Source: Dicyema japonicum
Lineage: Eukaryota; Dicyemida; Rhombozoa; Dicyemidae
Direction: 5' to 3'
Length of the DNA: 64,000 bases
Assembly (NCBI GenBank): GCA_011109175.1
Contig: RDEW01000014.1
Coordinates: 196,042-260,041, forward strand
Positions 1-12,425 of the stretch are shown piece by piece (within the stretch, counting starts at the first letter, position 1; each line of letters starts with the position of its first letter). The notes under the pieces are model-generated. The model was not told the origin of the DNA. It saw nothing but the letters and a program-made list of their open reading frames with translations, and did not search any database. The translations under genes were made by a program, and so were the position numbers.

Positions 1-1690
1 GTACGTCTCCATCTTTCATGAGTAATATCGTCTTCTCTTTTGATTTCCGTAATTTCAGTTTTGTTAACATTTACGCTGAGAAACCATTTCTCAAGCTCCG
101 CAGGTGCATTTTCTAGCAGGTGTTGGAGTGCGGTCACATCCCGTGATACAAAATCCACATCATCCGCATAAGATGTCTCTTCTATGTCTCCTATATAGCA
201 TTTACGGAGGTCGCGGAGTGCAGATTCAAGGTATATGGTGAATAGTAAAGGGGAGAGGGAATCACCCTGGGGTGTCCCAATCGTTGTTTTGAAACTGCGG
301 GAAGTTGCTCCTTCTGTCCTCACAGATAGTCTTGTGTTCGCAAGTAGTAGTCTGATTATCCTAACCGACGATTCATCCAATATTTGCTCAAGCACATTCA
401 TCAGTTTCTGTCTGTTTATTGAGTCGAAAGCTCTGGAGAGATCTATTCCCAACACGGTTGGCGCTCTTGAATCTTTAATGCGTTGCGCAGCGCCATCTGT
501 GGCTCCATACAATGTCTGCCGTAGACCTCCCTTCTCGGAACCCACTTTGACTTGCTAGGTATAAATCCGCCACACCCTTTATTCGGCTTAGTGCAATGTT
601 TTCCAGCACCTTGCGTATCGAATTCAAAAGTATTATCGGGCGGAGATTTTCTACTGGTCCTTTTGATTTGTTCGGTTTTTGAATGGGTATTAATAGTCCA
701 TTTCCAAGTCCTAGATCGGTATTAGTTTCAAAGATCATTTAGGGTTTTTGCAATTGTGTCGCTAAGTTTTTTTGGCCCATATTTTAAGAGCTCAGGGCTT
801 ATGTTGTTTGGCCCAGCACTCTTGTTGTTCTTCAGTTTATTTATCGCTAATTCCACCTTTTCCACTGTGATTGAAATTTTTAGTCCCTTTGGTTCTCCCT
901 GGAGAAGGGGAAAGTCCTTATTTTCTGTATTCAACAGTGTTTCGAAGTGTCGTGCAATCAATTCTGCTTTTTCTTCCGGGTTACCCACGAATTTTCCATC
1001 TTTTTCTTTGATGTGAAGGACGTTTTGTCCCTTCTTTGTCCGCAGCAGCCGCAAACATCCTTGAATTGTCCTTTAGGTATTCCACATCTTTTAATAGGGA
1101 TGTAATAATTTCCTGTGAGTGTTTTCTGTTCATATTTTTGATTTTCCATTTTAGTTCCCTTTGTTGGATATTAAGCTCTTTTTTTACTCTTGTCTGACGT
1201 GTTTGCCGTTTTTAGCCGTAGCTCTCTGCAATGCTTTGCCATATCTGGCACGTTCGGGTGGTGATCCAATTTTAGGGCGTGATGATTTCGGACTCCAAGG
1301 CATACATCAGCCGACTTGGAGATTACCTGATTTGTTTGATATCATAGAGTTTGTACTGATGATTCTGGTGCGGTTTTCTCCATGAGAGTCTCGATTTGTT
1401 CGTGATATTTAGCTCTACAAGTGGGCTATAACCACAATTTTTCTGTCTGAAAGTATATATTGTCTCGCCTTCTTCGCGTTTTCAATGTATTTTTTGCCAG
1501 TCAGGTGCTTTTTTACAGAAAATTTTGCAATGACGATCCTGTGGTCGCTGTCAGTTGTTGTTCCCTGGTAGGAACGTGCACCGTTTATCAGGTGTTTATC
1601 AGACTTTCGGCAGATAATGTAGTCGACTTGATTATATATATTCACGGTCTCTCCGACAGAGTTTTTTCTTTGTCCGTGCCACGTCGTCTT
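1..1690 (-). mobile_element. Decayed non-LTR retrotransposon (endonuclease + reverse transcriptase)
   Basis: On the minus strand the end of an AP-type endonuclease lies near 1415-1645, with a QVDYI motif and TDSDHR like the SDH motif. Reverse transcriptase follows: LRPIILLNSIRKVLENIALS near 560-720, then GTPQGDSLSPLLF and an A-D-D signature between about 130 and 300. Several frameshifts and stops separate the pieces, so the copy is dead. The window starts inside it, so its 3' end is not seen. A related copy of the same family, sharing the GTPQGDSLSPLL block, lies at 12426-14130. The clade (RTE, CR1 or relative) is not settled. Confidence 0.85.
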
Positions 1691-1780
1691 GTGGCAAGCT
1701 GAGTGTTACTTCTAATAAATTTAACAATTAATTTAATTAAAAATTAATTTTATTATTTTAATTTTTCTCGTTGGAGTGTG

Positions 1781-2183
1781 ATGCGTGTGATAGAGTACTG
1801 TAATTATAAACGAACCCTATATTGTGGTAATCTGTCACCTCAGGTCACTGAAAGTATACTATACGAGCTATTCTTACAAGTTTTGGAGCTATTCTCAATG
1901 TATTTTATAGGCAGGACCAATAGAGTCTGTTGTGTACCCAAATAAGCCACACGGCGGAAGGGGGGACTTTTGTTTCATTTTGTTCGACCACGAGGAGTCC
2001 GTCGACTACTCAATCAATATTCTCACGGGGACTAAACTTTTTGGGAATAATCTCGTCCTTAGGCACAAAACGGAAGGAAGTGGAGGACAGTCTGCCAACA
2101 ATAGCTCCACTCAGTTGGATCGATCTTTCAATAGCAGCACCAATGGTGGAAGGCACAGGGATCATGTTCGATCACGTGTGTGA
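1781..2183 (+). CDS. RBM7: RBM7-like RNA-recognition-motif protein
   Basis: Two exons, 1781-1879 and 1911-2183, joined across a 31-nt GT-AG intron, encode 123 residues. Residues about 11-75 form one RRM: RNP2 is TLYCGNL and RNP1 is GDFCFILF, followed by the KLFGNNLV strand. The spacing and wording (LYELFLQAGPIESV) match RBM7/RBM11 best. RBM7 is the RNA-binding subunit of the NEXT complex, which brings nuclear RNAs to the exosome. The tail after the RRM is short and rich in Ser, Asn and Gln, much shorter than the human tail. The start is the first in-frame ATG before the RRM. An AATAAA lies at about 2201. RBM11 or another single-RRM protein is the alternative. Confidence 0.8.
1880..1910 (+). 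other. 31-nt GT-AG intron of the RBM7-like gene
   Basis: It begins GTTTTGG and ends TTTATAG. Removing it joins YELFLQ to AGPIE within the RRM in phase 0, matching the uninterrupted family sequence. It is typical of the intron size seen in the whole window. Confidence 0.8.
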
Positions 2184-2880
2184 CATTAAAGACTTTTTAT
2201 AATAAAATGTAAATTTTTCTTTGTATTTTTTATTACTTGGGGGGTCGATATCGTATGGTCTCTAACTTTAACCTGATACAAGACCGGTTTTCCTTGTCAA
2301 TTACTGTGGATTCGTAAAAAAGGTCACTTTTAAGTTATTTGAATGCCACATAGTATATTTTGGTGAGGTGGTGACGTGCCTCGTTCTTTGACAAGGCAAC
2401 AATTGAGGAGTGTATAGAAAGGAGATGCTTCCCATCGGAACTTTTTACATTTGAAAAAAACGACAATTTTGCTACACAAGTTCAAAGTCACTTTTAAATG
2501 AGTCTATGAAACCTTTTAGCTTGAAACAGCCTTTCACGATATTGACTTTTCTGTTAGAAGCTAGTTATGTCAAAAATGATTAGGAGATGAAAAACACTTT
2601 TAAACTCTGAGCTTAAAGATTTTTAGTTACAAAAAGATATTCATGAAAAAATATTCTATTTATAAAAAATCGAAATTATTTTTGATTGCTTTTCCCCGCA
2701 TCTTAGTTTAGAGGGGCTTCAATGTAGTATCCCAGCTAATTTGAAAAAAAAGAAACAGTTTGGACATTGTGAAAAGAGAATATCTACGATATTTTTTAAA
2801 TATTGCTAAAGGGGGAGATTGATGAAAAAAGCTTTGAAACTCTAGAGTAAAGGTCACTAATCTTGGGCACAAGAGATGAT
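2184..2880. other. Intergenic, AT-rich; LINE 5'-end scrap at about 2358-2390
   Basis: No gene was recognised. A stretch of about 30 bases near 2358 (GGTGAGGTGGTGACGTGCC) is nearly identical to the start of the LINE at 12426, so it is probably a broken 5' end of that family. Confidence 0.5.
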
Positions 2881-4545
2881 TAGTTTGGACTTGCAACCTG
2901 CTCCAGGCAGCAGTCCACGCCGCGAGGAGTTACTTCAACAACAATAATTTCCAGACCCGAAGGCAAGGCCTGAAGCTTGATATATCAAATGCCTTCAACA
3001 CGCTGAGGAGAGACTATATTTTGGAAACCTGTTGGAAGAGAGCTCCAGAGATTGACCGACTTGTACACTTATCGTGTGGGACGGACTAAGCATTAGTTTA
3101 AGGAAACGATATCGTTTATTCACGCACAGGCGTTCAGCAGGAGAACTGTGAACTCAATCTGTGGTACTCGGACGACACCACAATAGCTGGCCCATGAGAG
3201 AACGTATATCAGGATATTTCTTCAACAATTTCAGCTCTAAACGAATTGGGTTTAAATGTCAACGTTATGAAATCAGAACTGATCAATATTTCCTGCTCAT
3301 CTCCAAGCTCTTCTACTGCCTGCCAAGAATTCAGATCCCTACTTCCAGGTATCAGTATATCCTCCTTGGACAAGGTACACTTCCTTGGCTGCCCTCTCGG
3401 AAACGACGAGCTGGAAAACTGCCTTACCAGTAAGAATAATGAAGTTGAAGCCTTTACAAAGAGAGTATCATCTTCGGATCCACATGTGTCTTTTTTCTTG
3501 CTCAAGAAATGTATTTCCGTGTCGAAGATGATGTACATTTTGAGATGTTCACCATGTTTCGAACACCGGAATGCACTATTGTTGGCTGATGGGACTCTGA
3601 GACGATCGGCGGAGTCAACACTGAATGTCAAATTCGATGATCTGGGCTGGACAATGTGCAAACAACCTGCGAGAAATGGGGGCATTGGGTTGAGATCTCC
3701 CCTTGAAGCCGCCCTGCCTGCCTACTTTTCATCCCTTGCGAGCTGCAGTCGCTTGGCCCAAGCAGTCCTACGTAACGCAACCGGACATACCTTGGACTTG
3801 GAGCTTGACAAAGTTTGCAAGTTGTGGGGTGAGTTGGACTTGGAATTCCCGTCGAACTTCGCTTGCCAGAAGAGTTGGGACTCAATTGCATGTATGAGCA
3901 CTCTGGAGGCCGCGAAGAAAAGCGCCAACCAACACCGACTAGCAAGCATTAAGTCGGCCGCACACCGCGGAAATAGAGTCTGGGTCGAGGCCCTACCTTG
4001 CCCACATCTGGGGACCCTCCTTGACGAAAACAGCTTGAGGATCGGGTGGCACTGCGCCTAGGACTGGACATATGCCAGAGACACAAATGCCGTTGCGGTG
4101 GGGACGTTGATACGAAAGGATTACATCCACTCTCTTGTCGACGGAGTGCTGGCCGAGCTCCTCGCCACGCAGCCCTCAATGACATCATTTTTCGAGCCCT
4201 CAAGACTGCGGGATTTTCGGCCCAATTGGAACCATTGGGCTTAGATAGAAGCGACGGGAAGAGGCCGGATGGAATGACGTTATTCCTATACTCCCACGGA
4301 AAATCACTAGTCTGGGACACAACGTGTGTGGACACTTTCTCAAGAGCCAGATTGCTGACGGCGACGCACTCTCCTTAAAACGCAGCCAATCAGGCGGTGG
4401 TCAAGAAAATCCATAAATACAAATCCTCGGAGACCATTACCATTTCGCCCCCATTGCTGTGGAAACAACTGGAACTGTAGGCGCGAAGACGGACGCCTTT
4501 CTCCACAGCATTGGAAGCAAACTCGCCTCAAAAAGGTGCGAGCCA
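2880..4545 (+). mobile_element. Decayed retroelement with RT and a restriction-like endonuclease tail
   Basis: Near 2970-3060 the plus strand reads KLDISNAFNTLRRDYILE, an RT palm motif, and near 3160 WYSDDTT in place of the Y-x-D-D site. A 271-residue open stretch (3246-4061) carries the RT thumb and the region after it. The next frame (4046-4378) has a Cys/His cluster ([17 protein letters not shown]) and then RPDG...VWDTTCVD, which look like catalytic residues of a PD-(D/E)xK nuclease. At least four frame changes mark it as a dead copy. Retroelements with this RT and tail are common in invertebrate genomes; the clade is uncertain. Confidence 0.8.
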
Positions 4546-5266
4546 CGGGAGGGACTCTGGTTGAGACAGGTCACTTTCATTGTATTATTCATGAGCAAAA
4601 TTTGTGCGCAAAGATTTTAAAAATGGAAAATACAATTAGTTTTGCGAAAACGGTAAATATATCAGAAATCATGCCCACAACCACCGGCAGTTTAGTAAAT
4701 GCTGATAGATGTGAATAATCAGTTCAGCGACATTCCTTTCTATACTTGGCTGGTTATCAATTCAAAGTTATAAAAGATTTTATTTGTCGAGACCAGAAAT
4801 AATTCTATTTATGGAAATGAAAGACCAAAACACAGACGAAATGAAAAACAAATGAAAGCTTACAAAGCTATATATTTGGAGGTTGGAATACCTGCTTTCT
4901 TTCATATCTTCCTGGAAAGTTTAAAAACTAAAGTTTGCGACAAAAATCATTGCTATGCTTGGTTCGACATATGTATGTGAACAGCCTCTTCCATGAAATT
5001 GACAAAAACTGCTCAAAAAACTCACTGATGAAAATTTATTTGCTTTAATAAAAGTCGGAACTAAACGAATAGCTGAGCCCGACATATCAAAAATTGTATC
5101 CAAAAAAGATGTCAAGTAACTCTCACAAAAATTAAAGGGTGGTGATTAAATAATTAAGTTTCTCTTATTATTATTTTTTCATTATAATAAATATATTCTT
5201 AAAAAAATATATCAGAACTTCCCTGGTGAAAAATTATATAAATGCGGAATGAGTTTGACACCCCTG
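4545..5266 (+). mobile_element. hAT transposase fossil (GTF2IRD2/ZBED-like) with right terminal repeat
   Basis: Near 4568 the plus strand reads FHCIIHEQNLCAKILKME, the conserved His/Cys block of vertebrate-type hAT transposases. Near 4953 it reads AMLGSTYVCEQ, and after a break LTDENLFALIKV and PDISKIVSKK, the usual C-terminal dimerisation region. The element ends at 5266 in a sequence whose reverse complement is CAGGGGTGTCAAACTC, a typical hAT terminal inverted repeat. Stops interrupt it and the left terminus is missing, so it is 5' truncated and inactive. It abuts the retroelement before it. Confidence 0.8.
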
Positions 5267-5479
5267 CTCTAGGGAGTTTTTAAGTACTCTAAAATTCCTT
5301 CGATCTGCTGACCGATAAACAAAAAGAGCCGATATGACTTTAATCAAAATAAGATCAGTGTCTCTATAACCTCGAAAAAAGCAAGGTCACTCAAACGGCG
5401 AAAATCTCAATTTGATCGGCAAATCTAATCTCTACCAAATTATGTTAGAATTCATAAATAATCAGTTTATTAGTTAAAG

Positions 5480-5912
5480 TTAGATCATTGGCCATTTCCA
5501 CTGGTTAGGAGGTGACTGTTCTACCAAATCGTCCCAGGCTTCATATTTTATGAAGCTTCTGGCCAATTCTAACTCTGCATTAGCCTACTATAGAACGAAA
5601 AAGTACTTGTTCTATCAATTCCTCTACTTGACCACATCCCAGAGAGTTCTCCAGGTTCACAACATCAGCATTCCATGGTTTTGTGACTGCGGCAAGTTTG
5701 CTTGTTTATGATTTTCTCGGTGGATTGTTTGTAGTAGGACTCATTGGGAAGTTTCCTGAGAACTCGTAGTGTGTTTTGATAAGTCTCCTTCAAAACCTAA
5801 AATAAACGTTAATTTTAAGACATCGTGAGGATGCTGGGCCACTGCTAAACCGGTAAGCCCCGTTGTCTTGAACTTAATCATCAATAACAACCTTTTTGAT
5901 AAATTTTGACAT
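5480..5912 (-). CDS. NDUFA5: NADH dehydrogenase (complex I) subunit NDUFA5
   Basis: On the minus strand four exons join across introns of 19, 25 and 22 nt. The product is about 121 residues, close to the human 116. Recognisable blocks in order are KTTGLTGLAV, RVLRKLPNESYYK, KLAAVTKPW, GQVEELIEQANAELELAR and WDDLVEQSPPNQWKWP, the signature C-terminal end of this accessory subunit of the mitochondrial complex I peripheral arm. One extra base is present near NK/KLAAV: the frame before it (TEKIINK) and after it (KLAAV) both match but are offset by one, so this is either a sequencing insertion or a real lesion. The start is the ATG just before a 19-nt intron and is the least certain part. Confidence 0.85.
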
Positions 5913-6033
5913 AACCACACTAAATGTAGTTTTTCAAATAATAAAATAATTTAAATTAATTTGTGTTTTTCGTTTAAAAAGTAAAACCATATTTATTAAA
6001 ACCCTTGATGATTATTAGGTCATTATTTTAACG

Positions 6034-8785
6034 TCATGTGGTTCGCCGTTTTTGGTGACGAAAACTGTGGATTATACATCCCAGAAAAACGAACCACCCA
6101 CTACGTCCAATCCAAGAGGAATGTCTTCTTGGACGGTCTCCCCACTGGCCTCTTTCTCCTGTCTTGATGGAAGCCCACCTAATGCTTTCCGGCGATGTAA
6201 ACCCTAATCCTGGACCCCAAAACTCCTTATTTTGATTCAACTAAACATAAATGGAGTGAAAGGGAAAATCCTTGCACTCAGAAACCTCTTAAAAAGTATA
6301 ATACTGACATTTGCCTACTCCAAGAAACAAGACTAACTCCGTCTTCTTCCACTCCGTCCCAAACTATCACGTCATCAGGCGTGACCGCCCAGCTGGGCGG
6401 GGTAGATGCTTACCTTTATCAAAAAAGAAATTCCGTACGCAAACGAAACTTTTGTCAACCTCATGTCTCCCGTCGAATATATTGGTATTTCAGTCAAGAC
6501 AAGTATCGGAAACATAAACATTTTGAATGTGTATGTACCACCGCCTAACTCATGCCCCAAGGAATTCAGTTTCTCCCTGTCAGACGTCGACAAATCAAAA
6601 AATATGTTACTTTGTGGAGACCTAAACGCAAAGCATTCGACATGGTTCAAGAACCAACCATGCGATGTCAGAGGAAACCAATTGTTATCGAATCTGGATG
6701 ACCTGGTAATATAAAACAATCCTATTCAATACAAGGACTCCTCACAGAGCGAATGAGAGGACATCGTCCCCCGATCTCACTCTTGCCTCGCCAAACATCA
6801 ACATTAACAAACTGGACAGTGCTATACGAGACCAGCAGTGACCATAATCCCGTTATGATTACGTTTGAGGGAAGAGTGTCAATTGTAAAGAAACCTGTTT
6901 TATTTACCGACTAAAAAAATGTCGACTGGAAAAGTTCTCAAATTTTGTCGACTATTATCTACTTGACTTTCATTTATCCAATTTCAACTCCATCGATAAA
7001 GCACTACACTTTTAATAGAGTGGTACGCGAGGGAATGAAAATTTGTATAAAAAGAAGGCCACTGACCTCAAGGAAGATGCATTCTCCCAGAGCCGATCCA
7101 CTCATAAAAGAAAGAAATTACCTAAAAAGCCTCCAAAAACAATCCTGGGAAACAAGATTGAGAATTTTTACATTAGAAAGAGAGATCCAAGAGAAAGTTT
7201 GGAAAAACCTCATGTCCAATCTAAACAAACAGAACTCCCTTACAAAAATGTGGAAAACACTTAGAAGCTTTATTAACGCTGACAATTCGGCCGCACGTGA
7301 GAAATGGAAAAAAAGATCTTCCTAAACAAACTTATGAAGTACTACTCTCCACGAGTTACATCCCACACAAGAAATTCGAAGGTCCATCCATCCTAGCCCT
7401 CAAACCTAAAAGAGCCACCTCCCCGATTGTCCTCTCTGTGGAGAACGTGCAGAAATGGTTAAGGTCAAAAGTCGACTTATTCCTGGTCCAGACGGAATCC
7501 TCCAATAGTTCTGAAAAACATAGGCCCCTATGCTATCATGGCCTTCACAAAATTTTCAACTTTTCAATCGACGAAAATTGTACTCCTTCCATATGGAAGC
7601 TATCAAACATACAACCAATTCTGAAACCCGGGCGACCAAAGGGATCATCAGCCTCATGCAGACCAATATCTCTCCTATGTTTTACATCAAAAATTTTGGA
7701 AAAGCTGATTCTTGAACTAATCAAACCATACCTTCCTGATGCACCTTTTCAACACGGATTCAGAAAAGGACACTCCACAGAAACGCATCTTACATGCCTT
7801 ACAAATTTCATCAAGGATGGCCTAAACGCAAACCGCATCAGAAGTCACTGATATGCTCCATCGATGTAGAAAAAGCTTTGACACTGTCTCAAGAAAGCTT
7901 TTGATAAGGAAGATCTTTACGTCAAAAATCCCAAACAACCGGAAAATCTAGATCGAATTTCCTAAATGGAAGAAGAGGAAGAGTAACTGCTAGAAAAACT
8001 AGTCAGTGACCAAGTTCTTTCCAAATGGGCCCCTCAAGGATCTCACCACACCTGTTCAACCTATTCTAAATGATATGCCCTCCTTTACCAGTGACGATAC
8101 TCTGGTTCTGACATATGCGGATGATATAATCGTCGCAGTCAAAGACCAGTGCGATAATACTGCTGTATACCGCCTGCAAGCTTCATTGGACGATCTGAAC
8201 TGCTGGCTCGTTAAGAACATTTTACATACAAGTCCCGAAAAGTCTTATACAACAATTTTACAACAAGCAGAAAATTGACAAACTCCGCTGCATGTGTAAC
8301 CATAAATGGAAACTAAATCCCCATGACCAACTCGGTCAAGATACTGGGTGTAACATACGACCTACTTTTAACCTTCAGCAAACACATCGACAACGTCATC
8401 TCCTCGGCACAATAAAATGTCGACTCGCTCTACGTGCAGTATATTCAATCGTCTCTAACTTATGAGTGTGCTGCATGGGGAACCAAACTATCAAACGCGA
8501 ATATGGAAAAAAACAATACCTTCCAAAAAATGGCCAGTAAGGCTTTGCAAAGTTTCTTGGACACCTCTAAACCCTACACCATTTGAGGAATTAGTGAAAA
8601 AACCGGAGCCTTACTACCACCCCAAAAAGTAAGAAACCCACGCCCAATCAGGAAATGCGTTGAAACCCAGGAGGAACACCGAGCAAAAATGAGATGGCTA
8701 TTCGAGGCGGCCGGAATCACCTGACGGCTATTAGTTATTTAATTTGTCGGTGATTTTTGGCTTTTAATAATAATTATTATTATTG
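6034..8785 (+). mobile_element. CR1-like LINE, endonuclease and RT, frame-broken
   Basis: The endonuclease lies at about 6300-6720 (LCGDLNAKHSTW near 6610). RT follows: a linker of charged residues at 7040-7320, CRPISLLCFTSKILEKLILE near 7655, FQHGFRKGHSTETHL near 7750 and YADDIIVAV near 8115. The last codons read LFEAAGIT, an ending shared by other copies in this window. The 3' tail is a short run of TAA/ATT repeats (about 8765-8783), as expected of CR1-type elements. Many frameshifts make it inactive. Confidence 0.85.
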
Positions 8786-10600
8786 ACAGAGAAATTCGAG
8801 AGAATTATATTGGTTCGACCCTGACTGCATGACTAATTCCCTTAAGGACTTTGGGAGAGATACACTCAAACGGCCATTGACGCTATCGGAAATCACCGGG
8901 CCGAGTCGAGGTTAGAATTCCGACTCATATCGCCCGTTCTCTAGTGTTTTGGATAACAAAAAATAGAGGTTTTGGGGACTTTCGTGGGCGGGAGTGAACT
9001 ATGTTTCCTCTCTGCCTATAAGATTATGCCTAATTGGTGGAAAATTAAGGAAAGTTGCACTGAGAACACTGTAGAACTGATAGCAAAGAGCATGACACAA
9101 CCAGAACCTTAAGTATTCATTTTCTATGGGCAACGTGGGAGAGCTTTTAACTAACTAAATTTCAGGTTTCGTTAAATGTTAATAAAATTATGGCTTTGGC
9201 TTTTGTGGAGTGAAATTTATTTAGCGGAAACTGCTAAAATCACAGTGACCTGGAAATAAGGGATGAGTAACAGTTTGAATTATGTGGTGTCATGCGGGTA
9301 GGGGATTCTTGTAAAATGAATCAAACAACTTTTCCAATATATCCGATTTTTTTGAAAATTCTGATAGGTGATCCTCCGTTCTTTCATTTTTTGGCTGGAC
9401 GAGATCCTACATGCTCCCGGCGATTCCTTTGTTCAGAATACCTGGTTTCCAATCTCTCCTAAGTCTACAATCTCGTTCATGCTCACGAGATAAACGAAGG
9501 CAAAATCGTTCATCTATCGCAAAGCTAAGTAAACATTTCTTGCAACAGGGGTACTCTCACCTATCGACCAATTAAACCACGTGGCTGACTGGACTGACTT
9601 CATTTATTATTTAATAAACTTTCTTTTCGGCTCAATGGCTTCTGAAATGTGTACTCCATAATTGAAAATTAAGGATTCAAATCACTTAGCCAGTTTTATT
9701 GATAATAGGGAGAATCGGATATAAAAGACAACAGCCAACACGTTAGTTCCCTTTTTCATCATTCTCTCGATATGACCAAACGATTCACCACTAAACCTTC
9801 TTCAGAGTTATAGTTTTGAAAAATGACCAATTCCATTAGGAAGTGGAAACTAGAGGTCACACCCACTTTAAGGAGACTAAGACATTAAGTTTACCAGAGC
9901 TATCTCACGGTGCTCCAGAGTTACCTAACCAGCTACACTATTAATTAACCTCTAGAGTCCAGACTAATTGATCCTTACGTTATCCTGTGTATTGTGAGCA
10001 ATAATCTGATTCCAAAATAAAACCTTGAGTTTTAATCGCTGCTGTAGAAATCCGCTACAAGGTCGACCTCATTCGAAATACTTACCAGGAGGAGGCACTC
10101 AATTAAGCCATGTGTGACTGTCAGTGACACGAGCATGGGAGAATGCTTTGACCCAAAGTAGACCAAGGTAAAATTAGGAGGTCACAAAAGGAGGGGTGAC
10201 CTAATAACTATGAATAGTAGTGATCTGACTATAAATAATAAGCTTTCTCGATTGAGTCACAGTTTCCTTGGGAAAACAATCATTTTTTCTTGAAGTATTA
10301 AAAATAAGCGATCTCCCATTTTTCTAAAAAGACATTAAACCCGTGATTTATCTCCAAGGTTCCTACTCTTAAGAGATCTGGGTTTCTTGCATTTTGATTC
10401 TATAAGATGGCCAATAAATTCAAGTACAATAAAATCAGAAATGCGATTGCGGCACGACTCAGAGACCCTCGCGAATGGAAATAGCTTACACAACGCCTGG
10501 GAGTATCCATCGTCTGCAACTCCCCCTGTCGTTGGCAACTGGAGATTTATTCGTTATAGCCTTGTGTTTTGAATAAAATAAGCATAATTAATGAAATTAG
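8786..10600. other. Gene-poor stretch; a diverged repeat near 8815-8900
   Basis: No gene was recognised on either strand. Near 8818-8890 the sequence (CCCTGACTGCATG and following) resembles 14508-14580 inside the MITE-like element, at about 60 percent by eye. The rest has no feature I can support. Confidence 0.4.
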
Positions 10601-10603
10601 TAG

Positions 10604-11663
10604 TTAAATGAGTATTAGGGGAATTCTCTTTTCGAAGGTAGTGCTTAATATCGAAACCTCTACTGTTAGGAAATATTCTCCTTTAATGAGAGACACCAAC
10701 CTGTTGTAAATAATGCATTCCTTGCGCTAGGGATGGTATAAAATCGGGGGAAATAAAAGTCAAAGGGGATTGGTCGGTTGAGGATTATATTTCCTTTTGC
10801 GACAATATTCTGAATTATAACTTCCTCTGATTCTATGAACTGGAAAGGAACCTTTTTCCTTGATCCTCGGCTGCTTCAACAAAGATTCGATCCTTAGAAG
10901 GGATAGAGATATGGAATTCAGTGGATGCCTCATTTTAGTGACCATAAACTAAAATTCATTTGAATGCAAACTTCTCCTGTAATTGCTTTGTTGTATGACT
11001 GAGTGAGTGTGTCGATCCGTAAATTAATGGCGAATGAAATTGATTTCTAGGAATAAAACCGGGTTACCTCGGGCACGTGAGCTTTCATTGACTCTTGGCT
11101 AAGAATTGTGCTAAACGGAGCGAGATCAGAATCCTTCAAGAAGGTTTTTGTTGGATTAAGAAAAATTGGGGTAGAACTTGATAAATAATTTGACAACATT
11201 GAACGTTTCACGAACACTTTGAGCTGATACTACTGATAAAGGGACCGATATTTATATTATGTGTGAAATCAGTACCTCTATTGAGACTTTAGATCCAAAG
11301 TAGCTGCAATACAGAAAATTGTCTGGAGGGGTTGGTTTAAATGGTATAGAAAATTGGTACATGTGATCTCCTGGTTTTATTTTCTCCCCTTTGGAGATGA
11401 CATTAGATATTTTGCAAAAATATCGCTGCATATCAAAATTCTCAAACCATCGAGGAATTGATGTTATCATCGAATTCAATTTCGCTTTCTTTGTAAAAAA
11501 TGATTCCAAAAATTTCGACTACGATGCTGCTTATTGACATTGGGGATTCGGCAGTTATTGAGATCAGTCCAGTAATTGAGTCCTTCCGTTGAAATATTAG
11601 GAATACATTTTCTTCGTAAAACTTGCTTTGATTGCAAAATAAAATGGACAATGAATCGGACAT
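10604..11663 (-). CDS. VPS26C: VPS26C (DSCR3), Retriever complex arrestin-fold subunit
   Basis: Eight exons joined across introns of 24, 22, 46, 21, 23, 25 and 20 nt give 292 residues without a frame break, close to the human 297. The spliced protein follows VPS26C from end to end: KFYEENDSITGLISI (first arrestin strand pair), FLYCSYFGSKVSIEYQLKVF with KRSMLSNYL, then FAINLRIDTL...KAITGE, LNSISLSLLRIESL, and a C-terminal FDFYFPRFYTIPSA. The family member acts with VPS35L and VPS29 in Retriever, part of the Commander endosomal recycling machinery. The first intron (24 nt) is a multiple of three without a stop, so a naive reading would keep it as coding. Start and stop are both clear. VPS26A/B fit less well. 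Confidence 0.9.
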
Positions 11664-11809
11664 TCGCCCTATTTAATTATGAATAATTAAGAATTATTTA
11701 TCATTTTCAATCTAAAATTGTAAATTTAAAAAATATAAATATTATAAATTATTATCAACAAAAATAAAATAAATAAAATCATTGAAATTTATTTCCAAAG
11801 ACCAGTTAA

Positions 11810-12400
11810 AGACAATAACAAGAAATTATGTGATCCCGGCGAATTTCAATAGGGCTCTCAGCTTGGTCTGGTTGTCTTCCTTCAATCTAACACATGCACG
11901 CAGTGGACCAGTGGTCTTCTGGTATTGCTGAGTTTGGCCTTTTTTTCTTTTTATTAGGTCTTCCAAGGGGGTAGGTTTAGAATTTAGATCACCTTTGATC
12001 TAGTTTTCTATCACGGAAAATGCTCTTTTTAGGTTGCCGCAATTCTCTGGGTATTCGTCCGAGAAATTGAGGGGCCCCATGATACATATGATATGCATGG
12101 CTCGACGTACTGGCTGTATAGTGATTTCAGAACGCGATGATTTCCGATCTTCTATAAATCAGAGATCCCCTTCAAGAGGTTGATTTTCTTTTCACATTTG
12201 TTTAAAACATTTCCCACGAGGCGCGAGAAAGTCATATGGGTGGCGAATGCTACTCCCGAGATCTTCTGCAATTTTTGGAATGCCAACTTACTTCCATCTG
12301 CTTCTATATCCACTGTCCTGTTAGATATTCTCTTATCAGAGGTAAGGAGAGACGTAACCGATTTTTCCGGGCTGATCGACAGACTGTTTTCATTAAATAA
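11810..12400 (-). mobile_element. CR1-like LINE, 3' fragment
   Basis: On the minus strand the C-terminal part of an RT protein can be read: CEKKINLLKGISDL, then YSQYVEPCISYVSWGP, and the end RALLKFAGIT followed by a stop, the same ending as the copy at 6034-8785. Only the thumb and tail remain, so it is a 5'-truncated insertion. Confidence 0.75.
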
Positions 12401-12425
12401 ATTTCAATTTCAATTACCAACTTAT

